From an uncultured Acidimicrobiales bacterium (lineage in GTDB: Bacteria > Actinomycetota > Acidimicrobiia > Acidimicrobiales > SHLQ01): a stretch of DNA of 32,513 nucleotides. Made by a program: the position numbers and the translations under genes. The stretch is taken from contig CALBVK010000222.1 of NCBI GenBank assembly GCA_937969345.1, positions 1-32,513 on the forward strand, given 5' to 3'. The notes beneath the pieces are model-generated. The model searched no databases, was not told the DNA's origin, and saw only the letters and a program-made list of their open reading frames with translations. Of this stretch, positions 9,734-17,085 are shown piece after piece (position 1 is the stretch's first letter; each line of letters starts with the position of its first letter).

Positions 9734-9787
9734 GTTTTGGGCTACATGGCCCTTTAGTTCTCTGCGCTCAGCTCCGAATTAATAGAC

Positions 9788-11392
9788 GTGATACGACGTA
9801 CCGAGCGACGTGAGATTGGAGCGGGCAGCGAGCTGTCCCGCCTCAGCTTTGAGTCAGCCATACGTCCGCAACGCTTGCTCTTGTCCGGCATTGCGGCTGT
9901 CCTGGTCGGATTCGCCAATGTTGCGGAGAGCGCCGCCCTCGGAGCTGACCTTCGCATCATTATCGTTGTTGTGGCCCTCGCGAACGCCGTCTGGAATTCG
10001 GGTCAGCTTCTCCGTCTGATCACACGACGAACGAGTCGTCGAGTCGAAGTCGCTCAGGCATTGGTCGATGCGTTTCTTGCGCTTGCCGCAGCAACGGTGG
10101 CGAACGCCGCGAGCTCACCACTCGTCTGGATCCTGATGCTCGTCCCGATCATTGATGTCGCCGTTCGGTTCGGTGTCGCTGGAGCGATCATTGGTTGGTT
10201 GGCCGTTGGCTCCAGCTATGTCTTTCTGCTCAGCTCCAGGAGTTCGGCCGGAGGTCAGGATCCTGCAGCTGTCGGTGCAGGATTTCAACAGGTCGCGGCG
10301 GTCGCAGTGATTGCGGTGCCGATGCTTATCATCATTTCTCGGCTTCGATCCGAGCTCGAGGTGAGTGCCCGTTCTCGAGCGCTCGCGGATGCCCAAGAGT
10401 CGCACCTGCGAGGTATTACTGACGCTGCGAGGGAGTTCAGCGAGGCCGACTCGCCGTACAGAGCATTGCAGCTCGCTGTCGACAGCACGCTCCGCTTCGG
10501 GTTCGACCGAGTTGACGTCTGCACACGCCAACATGACGAGCCGTGGCGCCTCGCTATCGCCAGTGGAGCCCCGGCTGCGGTACCGCCTCATGACGATGGC
10601 TTGCTCGTCCGATCGATGGCTGCAGCTTCGCGGGCGTCCGTGGGTGTAAGTGAGCCGTCCGTTCCAGAGATGCAGGCCCTGCACAAGCTTGGGTATCGCG
10701 CTGGAGTTGTCGCAGTCGTGCACGTCTCCGATGACGAGTCGGTTGGCCTTCGTGCGTACAGCATCGAATCGGTGTCCGATGAGTCGCCCGTTCTTGACTC
10801 CATCGAGACCCTGGTCTCGTTGTGTGCGTCGGCCTGGGTCAGCGCCCGTAAACGTGAGGTGCTGGAGCACGAAAAGCATCAGGCCGACTATGAATCGAAA
10901 CATGACAGCCTGACCCGCATCCCGAATCGATCAGCGGTGTACGACGCCCTCACCGAAGCCATCGGCGACGAACGGACGCAGACAGCGGTGATGTTCATCG
11001 ACCTCAACGGCTTCAAGGCAATCAATGACGAGCTCGGCCACGCCGCTGGCGATGCCACCTTGCTCGCTATCGCTGCGAGATTACGTACCCTCGCTAACCC
11101 GCGAGTTTTCGTTGCCCGACTCGGTGGCGACGAGTTTGTCCTCATCGTTCGAGGTCACGGACGCAGCGAGCTGGACCAGATCGCCAACGACGTCATCGAA
11201 AAGGTCACCGAGCCGATCGAGATCGACGACGATGTCGTCGTGGTCGGAGCGAGCATTGGAATTGCCGAACACGACGGTGAGGATGAGTCTGCGCTGTTGA
11301 ATCGTGCCGATGAGCTCATGTACCTCGCGAAACAGGAGAGTCGAACCGCAGGACGCTCGATATATCGATTCGGTTCGTCGGTGGCTGCGTAA
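9788..11392 (+). CDS. Membrane-bound diguanylate cyclase (GGDEF domain)
   Basis: The protein has 534 residues and starts at GTG. Five or six hydrophobic segments fill residues 28-185, forming a MASE-like membrane sensor. A GAF-like region lies at about 205-355. The GGDEF domain starts at DSLTRIPNR (373-381), keeps the metal-binding FIDLNGFK segment (403-410), and has an intact GGDEF at 446-450. It should make cyclic di-GMP from two GTP at the inner membrane. The RxxD inhibitory site expected just upstream reads NPRV (437-440), so product feedback is probably absent. No EAL or HD-GYP domain is present. It diverges from the sensor-like and giant beta-helix genes, which fits c-di-GMP control of a surface protein, but that link is inference. 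Confidence 0.93.
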   Translation: MIRRTERREIGAGSELSRLSFESAIRPQRLLLSGIAAVLVGFANVAESAALGADLRIIIVVVALANAVWNSGQLLRLITRRTSRRVEVAQALVDAFLALAAATVANAASSPLVWILMLVPIIDVAVRFGVAGAIIGWLAVGSSYVFLLSSRSSAGGQDPAAVGAGFQQVAAVAVIAVPMLIIISRLRSELEVSARSRALADAQESHLRGITDAAREFSEADSPYRALQLAVDSTLRFGFDRVDVCTRQHDEPWRLAIASGAPAAVPPHDDGLLVRSMAAASRASVGVSEPSVPEMQALHKLGYRAGVVAVVHVSDDESVGLRAYSIESVSDESPVLDSIETLVSLCASAWVSARKREVLEHEKHQADYESKHDSLTRIPNRSAVYDALTEAIGDERTQTAVMFIDLNGFKAINDELGHAAGDATLLAIAARLRTLANPRVFVARLGGDEFVLIVRGHGRSELDQIANDVIEKVTEPIEIDDDVVVVGASIGIAEHDGEDESALLNRADELMYLAKQESRTAGRSIYRFGSSVAA

Positions 11393-11400
11393 TCAAATTG

Positions 11401-11414
11401 TTCCGCGCGCGGAA
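11401..11414. promoter_or_regulatory. 14-bp perfect palindrome upstream of the glycosyltransferase genes
   Basis: TTCCGCGCGCGGAA lies 8 bp after the cyclase stop and about 22 bp upstream of the TAACCT box of the next gene. It has no loop and no following T-run, so an operator is more likely than a terminator. Its position upstream of the -10 would suit an activator or repressor of the operon starting at 11449. Confidence 0.45.
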
Positions 11415-11435
11415 AGAATGAAAATGGGTATCCGC

Positions 11436-11441
11436 TAACCT
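11436..11441 (+). promoter_or_regulatory. -10 box for a leaderless transcript (glycosyltransferase operon)
   Basis: TAACCT ends 7 nt before the ATG at 11449, which would place the transcript start at or next to the start codon. No Shine-Dalgarno sequence is seen, and no convincing -35 element. Confidence 0.5.
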
Positions 11442-11448
11442 CACAACG

Positions 11449-12774
11449 ATGCCCCGCGTGCTCGTCGCTACTCCAGAACCAATTGGCCGCAGACTTGCCG
11501 GCCCTGCGATTCGAGCTGCCCAGATCGCTCGCATCTTGTCGTCGGAGCACGAGGTGACCCTCGTGTCGCTGGCTGGAGAGTCCATCAGTCCAATCGATGG
11601 GCGGGCAGTCCGTGGCCCCGACGCAGTGGCAACGGACTACGATGCCGCCGTCGTCCAAGGAAGCGTGACGGTCAAGCATCCCGAGCTTCTCGATTCGTCG
11701 ATGGCCTTGGCCATTGATTGGTTCGATCCCTTTCATGTCGAAGCGTTGCACCGAGGCGGTGAGGACAAGGTTCTGCGAGTCGATCTGATCGAAGGAGCTC
11801 GACGCACCCTCCAAGAGCAGGCTCGACGCGGTGACTTCTTTTTGTGTAGCAACGACATCCAACGCGAACACTGGCTCGGGTGGCTCGCTGCGGCAGGCCG
11901 TCTCAATCACATTGCACACGACGACGACCCGCTGTTCGAATCGTTGATCGCGGTGTCCCCCTTCGGCATTGGCCGAGAACTCCCCGGCGCCGGCACGCCG
12001 ATTCGCGACGCCTTTTCAGCGATTGGTGATCACGACCCGATTTTGCTGTGGGCCGGGGGCATGCACGATTGGCTCGACCCGCTCACCGTCATCCGAGCAA
12101 TGCCGACAGTGCTCGATGAGAATCCCGATGCGCGCTTGGTCTTCTTGGCCGGACCCCATCCGAACACCTCGATCGAAACAATGGGAGTTCGTGGCGAAGC
12201 GATTCTGCTCGCTCGTGAAATGCGGATGTTCGGGAAGAACGTTCTGTTCGTCAACCAATGGATCGACTACGGCGAGCGACTCACGTGGCTCCAAGACGCA
12301 ACCATCGGCGTCCTGGCCGATCGAGCTCACCTCGAGTCTCGGTACTCGCATCGGACCCGACTCCTCGATCATTTGACCGCAGGACTGCCGACAGTATCGA
12401 CGACAGGGGATCCGCTGAGTGCCCAACTCGAATCGGCCGGTGCGGCGATTACGGCCAGCCGCAACGACATTGCATTGGGCGAGGCGCTTGCTGGTCTGGT
12501 CAACAACGATGACCGCCTCGGCGAGATGTCTCGTTCCGCGCGGACACTCGCCGCTGGACTGACGTGGGAGCAGACGCTCGCTCCCTTGGTCTCGTGGCTA
12601 CGGGAACCAGCGGCAGCCGCCGATCGGCGATCAGGCTTTTTGCCGGAAGTAGGAGCCGACGCGTCGGCCCTCGAACGGATCGGCGATCGCATCAAGTTGC
12701 ACCTCGACGATGGTGGTGTCCGCCAGGTTGCCCAGCGGGGTCTCGCAGCAGGAAAGCGACGTTTCCAACGATGA
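11449..12774 (+). CDS. GT-B fold glycosyltransferase (GT4-like)
   Basis: The protein has 441 residues. The N-terminal half starts with a Rossmann strand and a Gly-rich loop (MPRVLVATPEPIGRRLAGPAIRA), typical of GT4 acceptor domains. The C-terminal half has the donor-domain opening PILLWAGGMHDWLDPLTVI, then an ARLVFLAGP strand and the acidic region around LDHLTAGLPTVSTTGDP that normally contacts the nucleotide sugar. It is expected to move a sugar from an activated donor to a cell-surface glycan intermediate at the inner face of the membrane; donor and acceptor cannot be read from the sequence. Its stop overlaps the next start (ATGA at 12771-12774), so the two glycosyltransferases are translationally coupled. 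The C-terminal 45 residues are charged and helical. Confidence 0.85.
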   Translation: MPRVLVATPEPIGRRLAGPAIRAAQIARILSSEHEVTLVSLAGESISPIDGRAVRGPDAVATDYDAAVVQGSVTVKHPELLDSSMALAIDWFDPFHVEALHRGGEDKVLRVDLIEGARRTLQEQARRGDFFLCSNDIQREHWLGWLAAAGRLNHIAHDDDPLFESLIAVSPFGIGRELPGAGTPIRDAFSAIGDHDPILLWAGGMHDWLDPLTVIRAMPTVLDENPDARLVFLAGPHPNTSIETMGVRGEAILLAREMRMFGKNVLFVNQWIDYGERLTWLQDATIGVLADRAHLESRYSHRTRLLDHLTAGLPTVSTTGDPLSAQLESAGAAITASRNDIALGEALAGLVNNDDRLGEMSRSARTLAAGLTWEQTLAPLVSWLREPAAAADRRSGFLPEVGADASALERIGDRIKLHLDDGGVRQVAQRGLAAGKRRFQR

Positions 12775-14012
12775 TCCGCGCCGACGCACGGCTACGGGTC
12801 GTGTTGGTCAACTACAACGGTGGAGCGCTTCTCGAGCGTGCTGTTCGCTCGGTGCTGACAGCACAGTGGCCCGGTGACATCGATGTGGTCGTCGTCGATA
12901 ACGCCTCCACGGACGGCTCGCTGGAGCGTGTCGAGACGCTCGCCGGAGTCTCTGTCATTCGCCGGTCGACCAATGAAGGCTTTGGCGCAAACAACCATGG
13001 CTTTGCCGACTTGGTCGGTGATGAGCTTGAGGTCGACCTGCCCGAGCCGGGCGTTGTTGCGCTCATAAACCCCGACGCAATGGTTCGCCCCGACACATTC
13101 CGCCTGCTCGCGGCAGCGCTCGACGATTCGGCAAAGATCGGCGCTGCCTCCCCGCTTATCATCTTCGATCGTTCCTTTGTCGAGTTGTCGATGTCGGGCG
13201 AAACGCTCGTTATTGACTCGGTAGTGTCAGGCAGCGACGAACTGGCATCGCAATGCCATGGGATCGATGGTGCCGAGCGCTTGCCGGGCGAGCGTCAACC
13301 GGTATGGCTCTGTCCAGCGGGTTCGACCTTGCGTGTTCCAGTCGCTTCGCTCGGTGACGGGATTGTCGTCGGCGTCCGGTCGGGTAATGGGCGCATCGAC
13401 GGTCATCAGGTCGCTGGACCTACCGAACTCGCACTCGACGCTGCTGCGCAACGAACATTTCGGGTGGTGCAGAACGCGGGTGTTTCCGTTGGGGATCGTG
13501 GCGTCGGAGTCAATCGTGGCTTTGCCCGTCGGGTCGATGAAGACCTTGGAGCACCCGCCCCACTTTGGTGCGGGGCTGCCGTCGTGTTCCACCCTGAATA
13601 TTTGCGGGCGGTCGGCGGGTTCGATCCGGACTACTTCCTCTACTACGAGGACGTTGACCTGGGGCTTCGTGGACAGGCACAAGGCTGGTCGACGGTTCAC
13701 GTTCCCGCCGCCATCGTCGAACATCGCCACTCCGACCGGACGACACAAGGAACCGAACTCGTCGAGGTCCTCCAACATCGCAACCGTCTCCTGACCTTGG
13801 TTCGGCACGGTTCTTCTATGGATATCGCGACAGGGTATGCCCGCGCTTTTGCGACGCCGATATCGCTTGCGGTGTCGGCTGTTCGCTACAGCGACGAACG
13901 CGACGAACGTCTTCGCCTCGCCAAATGGAGGGCACGGGCCGTAAAGGAAGCCGTCGCCGGAATTCCGAAGGCGAGGGCGGCAAAGGCTGAACACCGTGCG
14001 CAGCGGCCGTAG
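12771..14012 (+). CDS. GT2 family glycosyltransferase, WbbL (rhamnosyltransferase)-like, with internal insert
   Basis: The protein has 413 residues. The ATG at 12771 is chosen over upstream starts in the same frame because it forms an ATGA overlap with the preceding gene. Motifs follow WbbL-type enzymes: VVLVNYNGG (10-18), VVDNASTDGS (41-50), NEGFGANN (68-75), NPDA (100-103), WCGAAVVF (266-273), GGFDPDYF (282-289), YYEDVDL (291-297) and a late His in EHRHS (317-321). Members of this group transfer rhamnose or related sugars, which suits the complete dTDP-rhamnose operon 3 kb downstream; the exact linkage is unknown. Residues 135-262 are about 100 residues longer than the usual connector and look beta-rich. 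This may be an extra acceptor-recognition domain. Confidence 0.87.
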   Translation: MIRADARLRVVLVNYNGGALLERAVRSVLTAQWPGDIDVVVVDNASTDGSLERVETLAGVSVIRRSTNEGFGANNHGFADLVGDELEVDLPEPGVVALINPDAMVRPDTFRLLAAALDDSAKIGAASPLIIFDRSFVELSMSGETLVIDSVVSGSDELASQCHGIDGAERLPGERQPVWLCPAGSTLRVPVASLGDGIVVGVRSGNGRIDGHQVAGPTELALDAAAQRTFRVVQNAGVSVGDRGVGVNRGFARRVDEDLGAPAPLWCGAAVVFHPEYLRAVGGFDPDYFLYYEDVDLGLRGQAQGWSTVHVPAAIVEHRHSDRTTQGTELVEVLQHRNRLLTLVRHGSSMDIATGYARAFATPISLAVSAVRYSDERDERLRLAKWRARAVKEAVAGIPKARAAKAEHRAQRP

Positions 14013-14023
14013 CTGATCGGCTC

Positions 14024-14029
14024 TAGGAT
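14024..14029 (+). promoter_or_regulatory. -10-like box before the 14037 gene
   Basis: TAGGAT ends 7 nt before the GTG at 14037, matching the leaderless spacing seen elsewhere in the window. The AGGA inside it could instead serve as a ribosome-binding site at 8-nt spacing; the two readings cannot be separated from sequence. Confidence 0.4.
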
Positions 14030-14036
14030 CCCTGTC

Positions 14037-15035
14037 GTGCAGATCGTGTATCTTTCGGCTCGCCCCGACCTCCTTCGCGAAACCCTCGAGCACGTTCGCC
14101 ACTTCGCTCCGTTTCTCGACGATGTGGTGATCGTCGCCCCAGAACGGTTAGCCAAGCGATTTGACGGTCTTGGCACGGTTCTCACCGACGAGTCGCTCGC
14201 AGGTATGTCGGCCGCTTCACTCGCTGCGCTCGCGCACACGTCCCGCAACTATTTGCTCAGAGCTCGGGTCGCCGCGCACGATTCGGTCGACTCGGTCTTC
14301 ATCATGAGCGATGACGACAGTCGGCCGCTCGTGTCGACCGACGAGACAACCTTTGTCGACCCGGACGGCCGTCATCGCCGGCGCTGGTTCCACACCATGG
14401 GAACGTGGCGCCGGAGTAACTCCGAGTTTGATGAGAGCATTCTCAACACCTGGGTGATCCTGCGGCAAATGGGCTTCGCTGATCCGGTCTCCTATGCCTG
14501 TCACATGCCCCAGGTGATCGACAAAGCTCTGTACCTAGAAACGGTTGAGCGGTTTGCTCGGTTTGCGCCGGATTACGCACTCGAGGAGTGGTCGAGCTAC
14601 TTCACTGTCGCTGCCGCCGCGCATCCGGAGCGGTTTGCCGATCCCGAACCGTTTGGAACCCTTGGGTGGCCCCAGTACCCAGGGGAGTGGCCGCATCAGA
14701 TTTCGCCTCCACGCCATATCTATGAGAATCACCATCCCGAGCTCCACCAAGACGGCGGATTGTACGATGGACTCCCAACCGGTTGTGACCCCGACACGAT
14801 CGACGCCACCAATCTTGAAAAGATCATGCGGTGGTACCGCCTCGATATCGCTGTGCGAGATTTGGCGTTTCCCGACGATGTCGATCAGCCATGGACATCC
14901 CCCAGCTCCGGACGCAAGTTTGCGTTCAAAGGCCTCAAGGCTGCGCGCAGTGCATATCGCTACGTCAACCTCGACGAGCGAGCTCGCATCGCAGAGCTCG
15001 AAGGCCGCATACATCGACTTGAACAGGAACGATGA
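14037..15035 (+). CDS. Putative sugar-transfer protein (Stealth/GT-A-like), function not established
   Basis: The protein has 332 residues and starts at GTG. It opens with a strand and helix (MQIVYLSARPDLLRETLEHV), then DDVVIVAP. It contains an acidic triplet in FIMSDDDSRPL (about residues 89-99), placed like the metal-binding DxD of GT-A transferases. It also has a YACHMPQVIDKALYLE segment that recalls the HMP...K...E element of Stealth-type phosphosugar transferases. A short charged coiled coil ends the protein (LDERARIAELEGRIHRLE). Neighbouring glycosyltransferases and the ATGA overlap with the Sir2 gene support a role in surface glycan assembly. I cannot assign a family with certainty; no membrane segment or signal peptide is visible. 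Confidence 0.55.
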   Translation: MQIVYLSARPDLLRETLEHVRHFAPFLDDVVIVAPERLAKRFDGLGTVLTDESLAGMSAASLAALAHTSRNYLLRARVAAHDSVDSVFIMSDDDSRPLVSTDETTFVDPDGRHRRRWFHTMGTWRRSNSEFDESILNTWVILRQMGFADPVSYACHMPQVIDKALYLETVERFARFAPDYALEEWSSYFTVAAAAHPERFADPEPFGTLGWPQYPGEWPHQISPPRHIYENHHPELHQDGGLYDGLPTGCDPDTIDATNLEKIMRWYRLDIAVRDLAFPDDVDQPWTSPSSGRKFAFKGLKAARSAYRYVNLDERARIAELEGRIHRLEQER

Positions 15036-15820
15036 TCGGCCGCGTCGAAGGCGATAGCGGCGAGTCGCCGGTCGACGAAGCCGAGGCTGGCGAGATCATT
15101 GCGCGAGCGAAGCGGATCACGGTACTGACCGGTGCCGGAATCTCGACCGACTCCGGTCTCCCAGATTTTCGTGGCCCGAATGGGTTGTGGACCAAGAACC
15201 CCGAAGCCGAGAAGGCGTCGAACATCTCGAACTATGTGAACGAACCGGAGGTTCGCAAGATCAATTGGGCATTGCGCGCCGATGGCAAGCTCTGGGCAAA
15301 CGTGCACCCAAATGACGGCCACCGTGCGTTGCTGCCTCTCCAAGAACGCGGCGTCCTGCATACGCTCGTCACACAGAACGTTGATGAGTTGCATCAGCTG
15401 TCCGGTATCGCCGCCGACAAGGTCGTCGAGATTCACGGCACGACGCGCAAGGCCGGTTGCTTATCGTGTGATTACCGAACCGAGATGGAAGCCGTTTTGG
15501 AGCGGGTGCGTTCGGGAGAGCCCGATCCGGACTGCCCGGTCTGTGGAGGCATCATGAAGTCCGCCACGATCTCCTTTGGGCAAGCGCTCGTGGCCGAGGA
15601 CTTGAGCCGAGCACAGCTCGCCGCTGACGAGGCCGACCTGCTCCTGGCCATTGGTTCATCGCTCACGGTGAATCCGATCGCGAGCATCGTGCCCCGATCG
15701 AAACGTCGTGGGGCAGCACTGGTGATCGTGAACGGCGAACCAACCCCCTTCGACACGATCGCCGATGCCGTGGTTCGCGGCTCGATCAGCGAGGTGCTCC
15801 CTCGGCTCATTGGGAGCTAG
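15032..15820 (+). CDS. Sir2-family NAD-dependent protein deacylase
   Basis: The protein has 262 residues, typical for bacterial CobB-type sirtuins. It starts at the ATG overlapping the previous stop (ATGA, 15032-15035). NAD-binding and catalytic motifs are complete: GAGIS (34-38), DFRGPNGLW (45-53), TQNVDELH (114-121), catalytic His135 in IHG, and GSSLTVNP. A structural zinc site is present as CLSC (143-146) and CPVC (168-171). It removes acyl groups from lysines in the cytoplasm, with NAD as co-substrate. Residues that would show a preference for succinyl or malonyl groups are not obvious. Its place at the end of a glycosyltransferase run is probably incidental, though coupling implies co-expression. 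Confidence 0.93.
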   Translation: MIGRVEGDSGESPVDEAEAGEIIARAKRITVLTGAGISTDSGLPDFRGPNGLWTKNPEAEKASNISNYVNEPEVRKINWALRADGKLWANVHPNDGHRALLPLQERGVLHTLVTQNVDELHQLSGIAADKVVEIHGTTRKAGCLSCDYRTEMEAVLERVRSGEPDPDCPVCGGIMKSATISFGQALVAEDLSRAQLAADEADLLLAIGSSLTVNPIASIVPRSKRRGAALVIVNGEPTPFDTIADAVVRGSISEVLPRLIGS

Positions 15821-15841
15821 CCGGTTCGGAGGCGTCGGCTC

Positions 15842-15847
15842 TACGAT
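15842..15847 (+). promoter_or_regulatory. -10 box for a leaderless transcript (rhodanese-ThiF gene)
   Basis: TACGAT ends 6 nt before the ATG at 15854, in a 33-bp spacer after the Sir2 gene. The same hexamer at similar spacing precedes the MauE-like gene on the other strand. Confidence 0.45.
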
Positions 15848-15853
15848 GGGGCA

Positions 15854-17032
15854 ATGGCATCGTTCCGAGACATGTTGGCCAGCGCAATGGCCGAGATCAC
15901 CGAGGTTGATGTGCCGGCCGCAGCGGCACTGATCGATGCTGGTGCGCGGCTGATCGATGTCCGAGAGCCCGACGAAACCTCGGCAGGAAGTATTGCTGGG
16001 GCGCTGATCATTCCGCGAGGAATGCTCGAACTGCAGATCGAGGGCAAGGTCGTCGACCCCGACCAGACGCTGGTCGTGATGTGCGCTGGAGGGACCCGAT
16101 CCGCTCTGGCCGCTCAGACCTTGCAATCCATGGGCTTCACGTCCGTCGTGTCCCTCGCTGGAGGATTCAACGCATGGAAAGACGCCGGGTTGCCGTGGGG
16201 CGATGACGGATCGCTCTCGATGGAACAACGGGCGAGGTACGGACGCCATCTGAACCTGCCCGAGATCGGCGAGGCCGGCCAGCTGCGGTTGCTCGACTCC
16301 AAGGTCCTTCTTCTCGGTGCGGGCGGCTTGGGTTCGCCGGCCGCCCTCTACCTAGCAGCGGCGGGGGTCGGGACGATCGGCATCGTCGATATGGACGTCG
16401 TCGATGCCTCCAACCTGCAACGTCAGGTCATCCACAACCTCGATCGGCTAGGGCAGAAGAAGGTCGACTCCGCCGCCGAGACCATCCGTCGCTTGAACCC
16501 CGACGTCACCGTCGTGACGCACCCGGTTCGCCTCGATGCATCGAATGTGATGGACATCATCGACGGATACGACGTGATCGTTGACGGTGCCGACAACTTT
16601 CCCGCGCGCTATGTCTTGAACGACGCGTCAGTGAAGCTCGGCATCCCGGTCGTGCACGGATCGATCTTCCGCTTCGAGGGGCAGGTCACCGTCTTTGACC
16701 CGACGCGTGGGCCCACGTATCGAGACATGCTGCCCACACCACCGAGCGCGGAGCAGGCACCGAATTGCGCGGTCGCTGGCGTGCTCGGTGTGCTGCCCGG
16801 GATCGTTGGCTCGATCCAAGCAATCGAAGCAATCAAGCTTCTCGTGGAATTGGGCGACCCGCTCATTGGTCGGCTCCTCATCTTTGATGCACTCGACATG
16901 GCGTTCTCTGAATACGTACTCGCCGCGAACCCGGAGAACCCGGTTACCTACGAACGGCGCGACGAAATCTCCATCGTCGACCTCGACGGGCTATGCGCCC
17001 CGGTCATGGCGCAGTCAACGTCGGGGACGTGA
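15854..17032 (+). CDS. Rhodanese-ThiF/MoeB-type adenylyltransferase fusion
   Basis: The protein has 392 residues. Residues 15-118 form a rhodanese domain with active-site loop CAGGTRS (Cys77). Residues 122-360 form an E1-like ThiF/MoeB domain: GAGGLGSPAA (155-164), VDMDVVDASNLQRQ (178-191), DGADNFPARY (244-253) and PNCAVAGVLG (303-312) with Cys305. Such proteins adenylate the C-terminal Gly-Gly of ubiquitin-like sulfur carriers (MoaD, ThiS, CysO type) and pass on sulfur for molybdopterin, thiamine or cysteine synthesis. Two points are unusual. The rhodanese domain is N-terminal, whereas MoeZ/MOCS3 proteins carry it C-terminally. The CxxC zinc pairs are also absent (TYRD at 288-291, and no C-terminal CxxC). 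No carrier-protein gene is nearby, so the pathway cannot be named. Confidence 0.9.
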   Translation: MASFRDMLASAMAEITEVDVPAAAALIDAGARLIDVREPDETSAGSIAGALIIPRGMLELQIEGKVVDPDQTLVVMCAGGTRSALAAQTLQSMGFTSVVSLAGGFNAWKDAGLPWGDDGSLSMEQRARYGRHLNLPEIGEAGQLRLLDSKVLLLGAGGLGSPAALYLAAAGVGTIGIVDMDVVDASNLQRQVIHNLDRLGQKKVDSAAETIRRLNPDVTVVTHPVRLDASNVMDIIDGYDVIVDGADNFPARYVLNDASVKLGIPVVHGSIFRFEGQVTVFDPTRGPTYRDMLPTPPSAEQAPNCAVAGVLGVLPGIVGSIQAIEAIKLLVELGDPLIGRLLIFDALDMAFSEYVLAANPENPVTYERRDEISIVDLDGLCAPVMAQSTSGT

Positions 17033-17072
17033 CAAGTTCGCCACGATGACGGGGGCTCGATCACGAAACGGC

Positions 17073-17078
17073 TAATCT
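17073..17078 (+). promoter_or_regulatory. -10 box for a leaderless transcript (rml operon)
   Basis: TAATCT ends 7 nt before the GTG start of rmlA at 17086, in a 53-bp spacer. This is probably the main promoter of the rhamnose operon. A matching -35 element is not clear. Confidence 0.5.
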
Positions 17079-17085
17079 CTCGCCC

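Noticed and set aside
12564-12770. Upstream start for the WbbL-like transferase
   Set aside because: The extension lies inside the preceding gene in another frame; the ATGA overlap at 12771 and the normal GT2 N-terminus fix the start.
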